Shown here: one piece after another, positions 8,056-16,632 of the stretch
Numbering within the stretch: the stretch's first letter is position 1
Layout of the letters: every line of letters begins with the position of its first letter
Assembly (NCBI GenBank): GCA_021826525.1
Contig: JAKAZU010000007.1
Span: 1-41,734, forward strand
Origin: Thermoplasmata archaeon
GTDB lineage: Archaea; Thermoplasmatota; Thermoplasmata; UBA184
Length of the DNA stretch: 41,734 bases
Reading direction: 5' to 3'
Notes under the pieces: model-generated
Seen by the model: only the letters and a program-made list of their open reading frames with translations
The model's database searches: none
Told to the model about the DNA's origin: nothing
Program-made: the position numbers and the translations under genes

Positions 8056-9222
8056 GTGGCGGGAGCGAGGACGTTGACCGACAAGGAGGAGTTCGTCGTC
8101 ACCCCGTACGAGGTGAAGGGGCGGATCGATTACGCGAAGCTCCGCGAACAGTTCGGCACCCAGGAGCTGAGCGCGTCCATTCTCGATCGACTCCAGCAGC
8201 TGGCCGGCGGGGAGCTCCCTCCGTTGCTGACACGCGGGGTCTACTACTCCCATCGCGACCTCAATCTCGTCCTCGACCAGTACGCCCGTGGCCACCCCTT
8301 CTTCCTGTACTCGGGCCGGGGCCCATCGGGGCCGCTCCACATCTCCCACCTGGTCCCGTTCGAGCTGTGCCGGTGGCTCCAAGAGAAGCTTGGGGTGGAG
8401 ATGTACATCCAGATCACCGACGACGAGAAGTTCTGGGCGAGGGCCCAGCTCACGCGCGAGGACTCCGTCCGTTGGGGCTACGAGAACCTGCTCGATATCC
8501 TCGCGGTCGGCTTCGATTCGAAGCGAACCCACGTCTTCTTTGATTCCCGGTCGATCGCGGCGCTCTACCCGCTCGCGATCCGTGTCGCGCGCAAGATCCC
8601 CTACTCTACCGTCAAGGCGGTCTTCGGGTTCCCCCCGAGCACGAACATCGGTCTCGTGTTCTACACCGCGCTCCAAACCGTGCCGTGCTTCTACCCCTCG
8701 TGGGAGAGCGGCCGAGCCATCCCTTGCCTGATCCCATGCGGGATCGACCAAGACCCGCACTTCCGCGTCACGCGCGACATCGCGGAGGGGCTCGGTTACC
8801 CCAAGCCCGCGCTCATCCACAGCCAGATGATCCCGGGCCTGCTGGGCGAGGGCGTGATGTCCACCACGGGCAACGAGAAGGACAACGCGCTCTTCCTCAA
8901 CGATCCTCCGAAGGTCGTCGAGCGCAAGGTCCGTCGGGCGTTCACGGGAGGCCGGGCGAGCGTCGAGGAGCAGCGTCGCCTCGGGGCGAACCCCGAGATC
9001 TGCTCGGTCTGGGCGCTATGGAAGACCCGCTTCGCCCCGGATCCGAAGGAGTTCGAACAGATCACGGCCGACTGCCGGTCCGGCGCGTTGCTCTGCGGGG
9101 ATTGCAAATCGAACCTCCTCGAGAAGGTCCACGCGTTCTATCGCGCGCACGCCGAGGCCCGGGAGAAGGTCCGGGACTGGGCCGAATCGACGATCATCAC
9201 CCGAGCTCCGAAGCCGGATTGA
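8056..9222 (+). CDS. trpS: Tryptophanyl-tRNA synthetase (archaeal/eukaryotic type)
   Basis: This enzyme charges tRNA-Trp. The 388 residues align throughout with archaeal/eukaryotic TrpRS: GRGPSGPLHISHL for the HIGH region, QITDDEKFW, the GFD and FGF segments, LIPCGIDQDPHFRVTRD, the GYPKPALIHS strand, and the C-terminal FTGGR and GALLCGDCK regions. Signature motifs deviate: HISH in place of HIGH and VMSTT in place of KMSKS. The GTG at 8056 opens the frame. A TATA-like TTTACAAT (8038-8045) is only about 14 bases before it, so the real start may be the in-frame TTG at 8074, which starts just before the sequence LTDKEEF. A 7-bp hairpin follows the stop codon. Confidence 0.94.
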   Translation: MAGARTLTDKEEFVVTPYEVKGRIDYAKLREQFGTQELSASILDRLQQLAGGELPPLLTRGVYYSHRDLNLVLDQYARGHPFFLYSGRGPSGPLHISHLVPFELCRWLQEKLGVEMYIQITDDEKFWARAQLTREDSVRWGYENLLDILAVGFDSKRTHVFFDSRSIAALYPLAIRVARKIPYSTVKAVFGFPPSTNIGLVFYTALQTVPCFYPSWESGRAIPCLIPCGIDQDPHFRVTRDIAEGLGYPKPALIHSQMIPGLLGEGVMSTTGNEKDNALFLNDPPKVVERKVRRAFTGGRASVEEQRRLGANPEICSVWALWKTRFAPDPKEFEQITADCRSGALLCGDCKSNLLEKVHAFYRAHAEAREKVRDWAESTIITRAPKPD

Positions 9223-9225
9223 CCG

Positions 9226-9243
9226 TCCCGCGCCACCGCGGGA
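9226..9243 (+). terminator. Tetraloop hairpin just after trpS
   Basis: TCCCGCG (9226-9232) and CGCGGGA (9237-9243) pair perfectly around a CCAC loop, beginning three bases after the trpS stop codon. There is no T-run, so it may mark a processed 3' end rather than terminate by itself. Confidence 0.5.
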
Positions 9244-9293
9244 GCGGGCCCAGAGTCGGTGGTGCGTGCGAGTGCCTGGCTCGGCTTCGAGAG

Positions 9294-9458
9294 CTTTAAA
9301 TACTACACCCGGAGTAGCTACGTTCGAAGGAATCGAAGAGCCGCGCCCGGAGCGAGCGTCTAGCCCGTCCTATTTTTGGAACGAGTTGTTCGCGCGAGCC
9401 GAGAGTGGTTTGAAAATTCCGAGAGAAACCAACCCAAAGGAAAGAGGCGACAAGAGAG
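9294..9458 (+). promoter_or_regulatory. Promoter and AT-rich leader region of ssb
   Basis: A strong TATA box, CTTTAAATA (9294-9302), would start transcription near 9325 and give a leader of about 134 bases, unlike the leaderless genes around it. Two further A/T-rich elements, CTATTTTTGG (9370-9379) and TTTGAAAATT (9409-9418), could be alternative boxes; the last would give a leader of about 18 bases. Only a weak purine-rich tract precedes the ATG. No coding region is recognised in the 236-base gap after trpS. Confidence 0.55.
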
Positions 9459-9980
9459 ATGACAGACAAACCCCTGACGAAAGTGCGTGACCTGACGCCG
9501 AGCTCGAAGCAAGTGAACGTCCTCGCGAAAGTCCTCAACGTAGGCGAAGCGAAGGAAGTCATGGGCAAGTACGGCGACCCCCGCAAAGTAGCGGAAGCGG
9601 TCGTCGGTGACGAGACCGCAACGATCATTCTGTCGTTGTGGAACGAGCAGATCGGAGCGATTGCCAAGGACGAGGTCGTCCTGATCGACAACGGATACGT
9701 GTCCCTCGTGCGCGGCCACATGCGCCTGAACGTGGGTCGGTACGGGAACCTGAACAAGTCCACCGAGTCGATCGCGGAGATCAACAACAGCCTCGACATG
9801 AGCCAGCAAGAGTTCGAGAGCGAGCGCCGCTCCTACGGAGGGGGCGGTGGCGGCGGCTACCGGGACCGCGGCGGAGGCGGCGGTGGCGGCTCGTCGCGCT
9901 ACGGTGGCGGCAGTGGTGGTGGCGGCGGAGGCGGTGGCGGCGGTGGCCGCGAGCGCTCCGATAGCTACAAGCGCTACTAG
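9459..9980 (+). CDS. ssb: Single-stranded DNA-binding protein, OB fold with Gly-rich tail
   Basis: This protein would coat single-stranded DNA in replication and repair. Residues 1-105 form one RPA/crenarchaeal-SSB-like OB fold, with VNVLAKVL, ATIILSLW, IAKDEVVLIDNGYV and a LNVGRYG strand. An acidic linker (to about 127) leads to a glycine-rich, Arg- and Tyr-containing tail and a final SDSYKRY. The length (173 aa) resembles the Sulfolobus-type SSB rather than multi-domain RPA. The tail ends in basic and aromatic residues instead of the acidic bacterial DDDIPF tip, so any partner-binding would differ. The ATG follows a purine-rich tract. The unusually long AT-rich leader suggests strong or regulated expression; an RNA-binding role is also possible. 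Confidence 0.88.
   Translation: MTDKPLTKVRDLTPSSKQVNVLAKVLNVGEAKEVMGKYGDPRKVAEAVVGDETATIILSLWNEQIGAIAKDEVVLIDNGYVSLVRGHMRLNVGRYGNLNKSTESIAEINNSLDMSQQEFESERRSYGGGGGGGYRDRGGGGGGGSSRYGGGSGGGGGGGGGGGRERSDSYKRY
9838..9951 (+). repeat. Gly-codon low-complexity tract in ssb
   Basis: This is a run of GGC, GGT and GGA codons interrupted by Tyr, Arg and Ser codons, encoding the disordered tail of the SSB. Such tracts are prone to slippage, so length may vary between strains or be mis-assembled. Confidence 0.85.
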
Positions 9981-10016
9981 GCCCACTTCGGGCGCTGGAT
10001 TCGAACCCTTTCATCT

Positions 10017-10036
10017 CCCCGCCCGCGAGGGCGGGG
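10017..10036 (+). terminator. GCGA-tetraloop hairpin after ssb
   Basis: CCCCGCCC (10017-10024) and GGGCGGGG (10029-10036) pair perfectly around GCGA, a GNRA-type loop, and are followed by ATTTCCCTGTTTTC. This is the best terminator-like structure in the window and separates ssb from the next promoter. Confidence 0.65.
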
Positions 10037-10062
10037 ATTTCCCTGTTTTCTACCGGTCGAGC

Positions 10063-10070
10063 ATTAAATA
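10063..10070 (+). promoter_or_regulatory. TATA box of the thioredoxin-like/RAM gene
   Basis: ATTAAATA is centred about 30 bases before the ATG at 10097, consistent with a leaderless start. Confidence 0.65.
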
Positions 10071-10096
10071 CGGGCCTCGGTCATGGCGGAGGGCCT

Positions 10097-10795
10097 ATGG
10101 CAGACCCGAAGAGCCGCGAAGTCGTTCTCTACGTTCAATCCCGCCGAGCCATCACGTCGTTCTACCGCCCCCCCATCTCCACCGCGGAGGGCGCCCCCGG
10201 GGTCAGCGTCAACGTCGGTACCGCGAGCGTGACGGGAGGGGAGACACGGGGCGCGACGCTCGAGGGAGGGATCGCCGACCAGCCCATCCACTTCCTGTCG
10301 GATGACCAGGCGCGGTGCGTCGCCTTGACCGAGGACCTCGCCGCTCGTCGCGGCTACCAGGTCACCGTCACGGACATCGGGAAGGCCGGCCGCATCGAGC
10401 GGCTCGTCGCCGAACATCTGCGCAGCGTGCAAACCTTTCCGGTGCTCATCGCGCCGAGCGGCCGCCGCCTCGAAGGGGTCGACGCGTTCACGGAGGAGCG
10501 CCTGTGCGAGATCATGCCGACCGACATGAAGAGCATCCGCGCGTTCACCTACCTCAAGGTCAAGGGCGGCGACTTCGACCGGATCCGCGACCAGCTCGTC
10601 TCCTTCCCCGAGATCAAGGAACTCCACTTCCTGACGGGTGATTGGGACATCTTCGTCGTGCTCGAGTTCGCTGCGTCCGATGCGCGCAAGCGCCACGTGC
10701 TCGATTTCGTCACGGCGAAGATCCGGGGCTTGCCCGAAATCATCGACACCTCGACGATCGTGCCGGAGTATTCGCTTACGAAGTTCCCGCAGTAG
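10097..10795 (+). CDS. Thioredoxin-fold-like domain fused to Lrp/AsnC ligand-binding (RAM) domain
   Basis: The C-terminal third (about residues 145-232) looks like a RAM/Lrp-AsnC effector domain: RAFTYLKV, LVSFPEIKELHFLTGDWDIFVVLEF, then a helix and TSTIVPEYSL. Residues 70-140 resemble a thioredoxin or glutaredoxin fold without an active-site CxxC: a helix containing the only early Cys, strand YQVTVTDI, a helix, then TFPVLIAPSGRRLEG with a likely cis-Pro. No DNA-binding helix-turn-helix is seen, so it is not a normal Lrp regulator. Stand-alone RAM proteins bind amino acids or assemble as sensors; the thioredoxin-like part may be a partner-binding module. The function is unknown. The start is set by a TATA box 30 bases upstream. 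It is convergent with carB. Confidence 0.75.
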   Translation: MADPKSREVVLYVQSRRAITSFYRPPISTAEGAPGVSVNVGTASVTGGETRGATLEGGIADQPIHFLSDDQARCVALTEDLAARRGYQVTVTDIGKAGRIERLVAEHLRSVQTFPVLIAPSGRRLEGVDAFTEERLCEIMPTDMKSIRAFTYLKVKGGDFDRIRDQLVSFPEIKELHFLTGDWDIFVVLEFAASDARKRHVLDFVTAKIRGLPEIIDTSTIVPEYSLTKFPQ

Positions 10796-10884
10796 CGCGC
10801 GCCCGGCCCGCCGAACGAGCCACGGGTGTCCACCGAGTCGCCTCCGCTGGACCGAACCCTCGGCCCGCTCGAAGATTGAGTTTC

Positions 10885-13800
10885 TCAGCGGCGACGGGTC
10901 CTGCGACGCCGTCGCCGGCGCGGGTTGATTCCCACCTCTCGACGAGGAGGGACATGGCCGTCGGGAGTCCCCGGCTCCGGGGTGCCGTACTGGGCCTCGA
11001 TCGTGATGGGGTGCTCACGCAGCCAGGCGATTCCCTCCACGTAGGCGGTGAATGCCTCGAGGCTCGTGAACAGCGGGACTCCCATTTCGACCGCGCGCCG
11101 GCGCAGGACGTAGTCGTCCTCGATCATCCGTTCGAGCTTTTCCTGGGTGAGGGAGCTCGGGACGTTGAGCAGGAGATCGATCTGCCCGTTCCCCAGCGCT
11201 TCGAGCACGTTCGGACGGCGATCCGGTTCGCTGACCTTGTGGAGGACCCTGACTCCGCGCACGCCGTGCCCGGACAGGAACGCGGCGGTGTCCTCGGTGG
11301 CGGCGACGTAGAGGTCGAGTTCGGCCAGGCGCATCGCGATCGGTAGGAGCGCCTCTTTCAGCTGGGTCCCACCCACGCTGACGAACGCCGTACCCTTCCG
11401 CGGCGCGAGACGGACTCCCGTGGCGACAAGCGCCTTGACGAGCGCGTCGCTGAAGGTCGGACCGAAGCACGCGACCTCTCCCGTCGACTGCATCTCCACC
11501 CCGAGCACGGGATCCGAGCCCGTGAGCTGGAGGAAGGAGAACTGAGGGACCTTGACGCCCCAGCGGCCGGGGGGCAGCGGCGCGAGCCCTTCCCGGGTGA
11601 TCGGGCGTCCGAGCATCGCCCGGGCCGCCTCCCGCAGGAGCGGAATGCCCGTTGCCTTCGTCAGGAACGGGAGCGAGCGGCTCGCGCGCAGGTTCAGTTC
11701 GATGATCTGGTAGGCCCCATCTTTGACGAGGAACTGGACGTTGAACGGTCCTTGGATCTTCAGGTGGCGTGCGAGCCGCTCGGCCGCATCGATCAGTGCG
11801 CCTTGTACCCGCTCGGAGGTGTGGCGCGGAGGCAGGCAGAAGATCGCATCCCCCGAGTGGACGCCGGCGCGCTCGACGTGCTCCAGGATCCCGCCCACCA
11901 ACACCCGGGTCCCGTCGGAGATGGCGTCCAGCTCGACCTCGTCGGCTCCCTCGACAAACTTCGTGATGACGACCGGGTGCTCCGGTGAGATCCGCGCGGC
12001 CTCCGTCAGGAAGCGGGCGAGGTCGTGACGCCCCGTGATCACGCGCATCGCCTGGCCGCTCAGGACATAGGAGGGTCGCACCAGGACCGGGTATCCGACA
12101 TCCTCCGCGAAGGAAGCGGCCTGATCGATCGTCGTGAACGCACGCCAGGCCGGCTGGGGGATCTTCAGGCGCTCGAGGAGCTGGGCGAACCGGGCCCGAT
12201 CCTCCGCGGTATCGATCGACTCCGGGCTCGTGCCGAGGATGGGGACGCCGGCCGCCTGGAGCAGCGGGGTCAGGTTCTGGGCGAGCTGGCTCCCCACGCA
12301 CGTGACAATCCCCGCGAACCCTTCGAAATCGACGAGATCTCGGACCCGCTCGAACGTGATCTCCTCGAAGTAGAGTCGGTCGGAGCGGTCATAGTCGGTG
12401 GAGACCGTCTCTGGATTGGAGTTCAGCACCGCAACGCCCGGGACTCCCTCCGCCTTCAACCCCTCCACCAAGTTCATGGTTGACCAGTCGAACTCAACGC
12501 TTGACCCGATCCGGTACGGGCCGGCGCCGAGAACGAGGATCGAGCCCCGGGGCATCGGGGCGACGTCGTCGGCGTCGGCCCGGTACGTGAGGTAGAGATA
12601 GTTCGTACGGCTCGGCCATTCGCCGGCGAGGGTGTCGATCATGCGGATCCGCGGGCGGATCCCGAGTTCGATCCGGCGGCGGCGCACTTCCTCTTCGTCC
12701 ATCCGCACCGCGCGGGCGATCGCGCGATCGGACAATCCCATCTCCTTGGCCCGGCGCAGGAGCTCCGGGCGCAGGCCCGGTACCGAGGGCCCCCTCAGGG
12801 AACGGTGGGTGCGCTCGATCTCCCCGAGCTGGTCGACGAACCACCGATCGATGAACGAGACCTCGGCGAGCTTGTCCGGCGGGATCCCGGCTTGGAGGCC
12901 CTCGAGGATCCACGTGAGCACCTCGGGCGTCGGCGCCGCGAGGTCCTGGAGGATCGCCGAAGGATCCCGCGACTCGGCCGGGGGAAGAAGTTCGGCGCGC
13001 GGGTCGCACATCCGTACGGCCTTGGACAGCGCCTCGGGGAACGAGGCGCCGACGCCCATCACCTCCCCGACGGACTTCATCGCGGGCCCGAGGCGCCGAT
13101 CGGCGCGCTCGAACTTGTCGAGGTCCCAGCGCGGCAGTTTCACGACGACGTAGTCGAGCGCGGGCTCGAAGCATGCGGTCGTGACGCCCGTCACCCGGTT
13201 CTTGAGCTCGGGGAGCGTGTAGCCGAGCGTGAGCTTCGCCGCGACGAAGGCGAGCGGGTAGCCGGTGGCCTTGGAGGCGAGCGCGCTCGAGCGGGACAGC
13301 CGGGCGTTGATCTCGATCGCGTAGTACTCTCGACTCGCAGGATCGAGGCAGAACTGGATGTTACACTCCCCGACGATCCCGCAGACCTCGACCGCCCGCA
13401 GTGCGGCTTGGCGCAGCATCTGGTACTCCGCATCCGAGAGCGTCTGGCTGGGAGCCACGACCACGTTGTCGCCGGTGTGGACGCGCATCGAGAGCATGTT
13501 CTCCATGTTGCAGACGGTGAGCGCGTTGCCCTTGCGGTCCCGCACGACCTCGTACTCGAGCTGCTTGAACGCGCCGACCCAGCGCTCGAGGAGCGCCTGG
13601 CCGACGGGGCTCGCCCGGAGCCCCTTGCCCACCACCTCCCGCAGCTCCTCTCGGTTCCGCGCGATCCCGCCGCCCTTTCCCCCCAGCGTGAACGCGACCC
13701 GGACCATGATCGGGTAGCCAATCTGATCGGCCGCGTTCATCGCCTCCTCCACCGAGTACACCGCGCGGCTCGGAAGCGTGGGTACGCGCGCCTTGGTCAT

Positions 13801-14202
13801 GGCGCGCACGAACTTGGCCCGGTCTTCGGTCGCGCGGATACCGGCGAGCGGAGTTCCGAGCACGCGCGTGTGGGTGCGGTGCAGCGCGCCCCGGTCGGAC
13901 AGGCCGATCCCGCAGTTGAGCGCGGTCTGACCACCGAAGGATAGCAGGATCCCCTCAGGGCGTTCGGCGTCGAGGATCGGCTCGACGAACTCTGGGACGA
14001 GCGGCTGGAAGTACACGCGACCGAGCTTCGGAGAATCCGTCTGCAGGGTCGCGATGTTCGGGTTGATGACGATGGTGTAGATTCCCTCCTCCTCGAGGGC
14101 TTTGAGGCACTGGCTGCCGGAGTAGTCGAACTCTCCGGCCTCGCCGATCTTCAACGCTCCCGAGCCGAGGAGCACCACCTTGGAGGGCAATGATCGGGTC
14201 AC
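10885..14202 (-). CDS. carB: Carbamoyl-phosphate synthase large subunit
   Basis: CarB makes carbamoyl phosphate from bicarbonate, ATP and ammonia for arginine and pyrimidine synthesis. The 1105-residue protein has the expected duplicated ATP-grasp halves. The first has LGSGALKIGEAGEFDYSGSQ, VAFTLGGKGGG and EINARLSRSSALASKATGYPLA; the second has LGAGPYRIGSSVEFDW, VLVRPSYVLSGQAM and ELNLRASRSLPFLTKATGIP. The C-terminal MGS-like allosteric domain begins near FVSVGGTQLKEALLP. The length is normal plus a short Arg-rich tail. The GTG at 14202 overlaps the carA stop (GTGA) and begins MTRSLPSKVVLLGSG; the upstream extension of the frame lies inside carA and is not used. Confidence 0.97.
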   Translation of the reverse strand: MTRSLPSKVVLLGSGALKIGEAGEFDYSGSQCLKALEEEGIYTIVINPNIATLQTDSPKLGRVYFQPLVPEFVEPILDAERPEGILLSFGGQTALNCGIGLSDRGALHRTHTRVLGTPLAGIRATEDRAKFVRAMTKARVPTLPSRAVYSVEEAMNAADQIGYPIMVRVAFTLGGKGGGIARNREELREVVGKGLRASPVGQALLERWVGAFKQLEYEVVRDRKGNALTVCNMENMLSMRVHTGDNVVVAPSQTLSDAEYQMLRQAALRAVEVCGIVGECNIQFCLDPASREYYAIEINARLSRSSALASKATGYPLAFVAAKLTLGYTLPELKNRVTGVTTACFEPALDYVVVKLPRWDLDKFERADRRLGPAMKSVGEVMGVGASFPEALSKAVRMCDPRAELLPPAESRDPSAILQDLAAPTPEVLTWILEGLQAGIPPDKLAEVSFIDRWFVDQLGEIERTHRSLRGPSVPGLRPELLRRAKEMGLSDRAIARAVRMDEEEVRRRRIELGIRPRIRMIDTLAGEWPSRTNYLYLTYRADADDVAPMPRGSILVLGAGPYRIGSSVEFDWSTMNLVEGLKAEGVPGVAVLNSNPETVSTDYDRSDRLYFEEITFERVRDLVDFEGFAGIVTCVGSQLAQNLTPLLQAAGVPILGTSPESIDTAEDRARFAQLLERLKIPQPAWRAFTTIDQAASFAEDVGYPVLVRPSYVLSGQAMRVITGRHDLARFLTEAARISPEHPVVITKFVEGADEVELDAISDGTRVLVGGILEHVERAGVHSGDAIFCLPPRHTSERVQGALIDAAERLARHLKIQGPFNVQFLVKDGAYQIIELNLRASRSLPFLTKATGIPLLREAARAMLGRPITREGLAPLPPGRWGVKVPQFSFLQLTGSDPVLGVEMQSTGEVACFGPTFSDALVKALVATGVRLAPRKGTAFVSVGGTQLKEALLPIAMRLAELDLYVAATEDTAAFLSGHGVRGVRVLHKVSEPDRRPNVLEALGNGQIDLLLNVPSSLTQEKLERMIEDDYVLRRRAVEMGVPLFTSLEAFTAYVEGIAWLREHPITIEAQYGTPEPGTPDGHVPPRREVGINPRRRRRRRTRRR

Positions 14203-15347
14203 GCGCGTCGCTTCACCTTTCCTACGAACTGGTCGAAGACGAACCCGGCCTCTTGGGGCCCGGGGTGGCCCTCGGGGTGGCCCTGGAGCGCGAAGGCATT
14301 TCCGCGGGGATCCCGCAGCCCTTCGAGGGTCCCATCGTCCGGGTTCATCCCCCACGCCCGCAGTCCGCTCGGCTTGAACGACTTCGGATCGACGGCGTAG
14401 CCGTGATTCTCGCTGACGATGAGCGCGCGTCCATCGGGGAAGACGATCGTCTTGTTCTGGCCCCGATGGCCGAACTTCATCTTGTAGGTGCTCGCGCCCC
14501 GGGCGAGCGCGATCAGCTGTAGGCCGAGGCAGATGCCCAGGGTCGGCAGCGCACGCGTGGACGGCCGACGCAGCTCCTCCACCGTTCGGGCGAGCTGTTC
14601 CGGGTCCCCCGGACCATTTCCGACGAGTAGCCCGGAGACGCGACGACCCTCGAAGCGCGCCGGCACTTCGTGATCGTACGGCAGCCTCAGCACCGAGGTC
14701 CCACGCTCGACGAGGGCACGAAGGATGCTGGTCTTGATGCCGCAGTCGAGCACCGCGACGAGCGGACCGCGGCCTCCCCCGAGGATCTCCGGGGCTCGCG
14801 GGCTCACGGCGCCCATGTACTTCTCATCGGCATAGGACGGAGCCTGCCCGATCTCACGGAGGAGCTCCTCCGAGCTCGGACGGTCCTCCGACGGGCCGAC
14901 GTCGATGATCCCTCGCACGACGCCCTCCGTGCGCAGATGCTCGGTGAGGCGGCGGGTATCGATGCCGCAGACCCCGGGCACTCCTTCCTCTTCGAGCCAC
15001 GATGGCAGCGTCCCGACGCTGTCCCAGTGGTGCGGGGCCGTGAGGCCCCGCGCGATCATCCCGCGCACTTGGATCGAGGAGGACTCGAAACCGACCGGGA
15101 GGCCGTTCGGATCCACCACCCCTCGTCGCGGGACGCCGTAGTTCCCGAGGAGCGGATAGGTGAAGGTGAGGATCTGCCCGCGGAAGGACGGATCCGTGAG
15201 CGTCTCGGGGTATCCGACCATGCCGGTCGTGAATACCACCTCACCGACGCGGCGCGCTCGCGCACCGAAGCCGACGCCGTCGAAACGGCTTCCGTCCTCG
15301 AGAAATAGAGTCCCCCCCAGAGCGCTCTCCGGCTCCGCCGGCGGCAC
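14199..15347 (-). CDS. carA: Carbamoyl-phosphate synthase small (glutaminase) subunit
   Basis: CarA hydrolyses glutamine and channels ammonia to CarB. The N-terminal CPSase domain starts ALGGTLFLEDGSRFDG and includes GEVVFTTGMVGYPETLTDPS and GVCGIDTRRLTEHLR. The class I glutaminase has VAVLDCGIK, the nucleophile Cys in LGICLGLQL (about residue 270), and the His/Glu pair in GHPEGHPGP. The start is uncertain: the GTG at 15347 gives 382 residues, a normal length, and precedes the conserved domain. A TATA-like box at 15388-15394 would give a leader of about 18 bases. The frame remains open for 1.25 kb further, but that part is antisense to the aminotransferase. Confidence 0.95.
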   Translation of the reverse strand: MPPAEPESALGGTLFLEDGSRFDGVGFGARARRVGEVVFTTGMVGYPETLTDPSFRGQILTFTYPLLGNYGVPRRGVVDPNGLPVGFESSSIQVRGMIARGLTAPHHWDSVGTLPSWLEEEGVPGVCGIDTRRLTEHLRTEGVVRGIIDVGPSEDRPSSEELLREIGQAPSYADEKYMGAVSPRAPEILGGGRGPLVAVLDCGIKTSILRALVERGTSVLRLPYDHEVPARFEGRRVSGLLVGNGPGDPEQLARTVEELRRPSTRALPTLGICLGLQLIALARGASTYKMKFGHRGQNKTIVFPDGRALIVSENHGYAVDPKSFKPSGLRAWGMNPDDGTLEGLRDPRGNAFALQGHPEGHPGPQEAGFVFDQFVGKVKRRA

Positions 15348-15387
15348 GGACGTGTGGAACCCGAGCCCGACCAGGTGGTCGTCTGGG

Positions 15388-15394
15388 CTTAAGA
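15388..15394 (-). promoter_or_regulatory. TATA-like box of carAB
   Basis: TCTTAAG on the minus strand lies in the carA-aminotransferase intergenic region, about 44 bases before the proposed GTG. Transcription would begin near 15364. Confidence 0.45.
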
Positions 15395-15467
15395 TTTGCG
15401 CGGGCCGGAGCGGCCCGAGCCGGCTCTCCCGCGACGGGCTAATGACCCGGGGTTCGTAGGGCCGGCG

Positions 15468-16610
15468 ATGTTCGTTGACACCATCCCGGACTCCCCCATC
15501 CTCACATTGATGGAGCGCATCTTCCGGATGCGGGCCGCGGGGGAGACCGTAATCGGCTTGCACATCGGCGAGCCGGACTTCGATACCCCACCGGGGATCC
15601 GCGCGGCGGCGGCGCGCGCGCTCGAAGAGGGGCAGACCCATTATGGATCCTCGCAGGGGACTCCCGAGCTCCGCAGCGCGATTGCCGAGCGACTCGCGCG
15701 CCGGCACCACATCCCCGCTCGCGCGGAGGACGTGGTGATCATGCCGTCGAAGTTCGCGATCTACGCGACGATCCTCGCGACCACCTCCCCCGGGGACGAG
15801 GTCCTCATCCCGAACCCGACCTACCTGTTCGAGCAGGCCGTGCGCCTCGCCGGGGCCACGCCGGTGTTCGTTCCCCTGCGAGAGAACTACGGGCTCGATC
15901 CCGCGATCCTCGAGGGGGCGGTGACCCCTCGGACCCGGCTCATCATCTATGCCACCCCGGGGAATCCCACAGGGCATCTCATGGACCGGCACGATCTCCA
16001 GGCGACGATCGAGATCGCGCGAAAGCACCAGCTCATCCTCGCGAGCGACGAGACGTACGAGTCGCTGGTCTACGACGGAACGCACTTCGCGAGCGCCGCG
16101 CTCGCCTACGGGGCCGAGCGGGTCGTCACGCTGGGAAGTTTCTCCAAGACGTTCGCTATGACCGGCTGGCGCGCCGGGTACGCGATCGCACCGCCCTCGG
16201 TCCGCGCGAGGCTGGTGAAGGTCATGGAACACACCCTGACCTGCATCCCCCCGTTCGTCCAGGAGGGGTGCCGATGGGCGCTGGAGCACGCCGAACCGGA
16301 GGCCGAGCGCTTCCGCGAGGAGTTCCGGGCCCGACGCGATGCCCTCGTCCCGGCGCTCGCATCGATCCCCGGGTTCCATCTCGCTCGTCCCGACGGAGCC
16401 TTCTACGCCTTCCCTTCCTACGACCTTCCGCTCTCCTCCGTCGAGTTCGCCGAACGCCTGCTCATCGAGGAGCATGTCGCCGTCGTCCCGGGGCTCTCCT
16501 TCGGGCCGGCGGGTGAACGGCACATCCGCATCTCCTACGCCCGGCCCCGGGCCGAGCTCGCCGAAGGCGTGGAGCGGATCCGTCGCTTCGTCGAGCGGCA
16601 CCGCGCGTGA
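15468..16610 (+). CDS. PLP-dependent class I/II aminotransferase (aspartate/aromatic type)
   Basis: This transaminase is likely to act on aspartate, alanine or aromatic amino acids with 2-oxoglutarate. The 380 residues are fold type I: GEPDFDTPPGI, THYGSSQGTPELR, NPTYLFE, TPGNPTG, ASDETYESLVYDG, and GSFSKTFAMTGWRAGY with the PLP lysine at residue 227; the C-terminal Arg that binds the substrate carboxylate lies in HIRISYARP. Substrate specificity cannot be decided. The ATG at 15468 is chosen over upstream in-frame starts because homology begins at TIPDSPI; a weak GCTAATG element is centred about 27 bases upstream. It is divergent from carAB. Confidence 0.93.
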   Translation: MFVDTIPDSPILTLMERIFRMRAAGETVIGLHIGEPDFDTPPGIRAAAARALEEGQTHYGSSQGTPELRSAIAERLARRHHIPARAEDVVIMPSKFAIYATILATTSPGDEVLIPNPTYLFEQAVRLAGATPVFVPLRENYGLDPAILEGAVTPRTRLIIYATPGNPTGHLMDRHDLQATIEIARKHQLILASDETYESLVYDGTHFASAALAYGAERVVTLGSFSKTFAMTGWRAGYAIAPPSVRARLVKVMEHTLTCIPPFVQEGCRWALEHAEPEAERFREEFRARRDALVPALASIPGFHLARPDGAFYAFPSYDLPLSSVEFAERLLIEEHVAVVPGLSFGPAGERHIRISYARPRAELAEGVERIRRFVERHRA

Positions 16611-16632
16611 GCGCTCGGCCCTCGCCGGACCG

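Noticed and set aside
9838..9951. Repeated glycine-rich sequence as a possible CRISPR or tandem array
   Set aside because: It is a coding low-complexity tract with irregular units and no spacers.
9991..10010. GGATTCGAACC motif resembling a tRNA T loop
   Set aside because: The flanks do not form a T stem or an acceptor stem, so there is no tRNA or tRNA fragment that can be supported.
15348..16601. Long minus-strand open frame continuing upstream of carA
   Set aside because: It lies antisense to the aminotransferase, shows no family motif, and arises because stop codons are rare in G+C-rich DNA.
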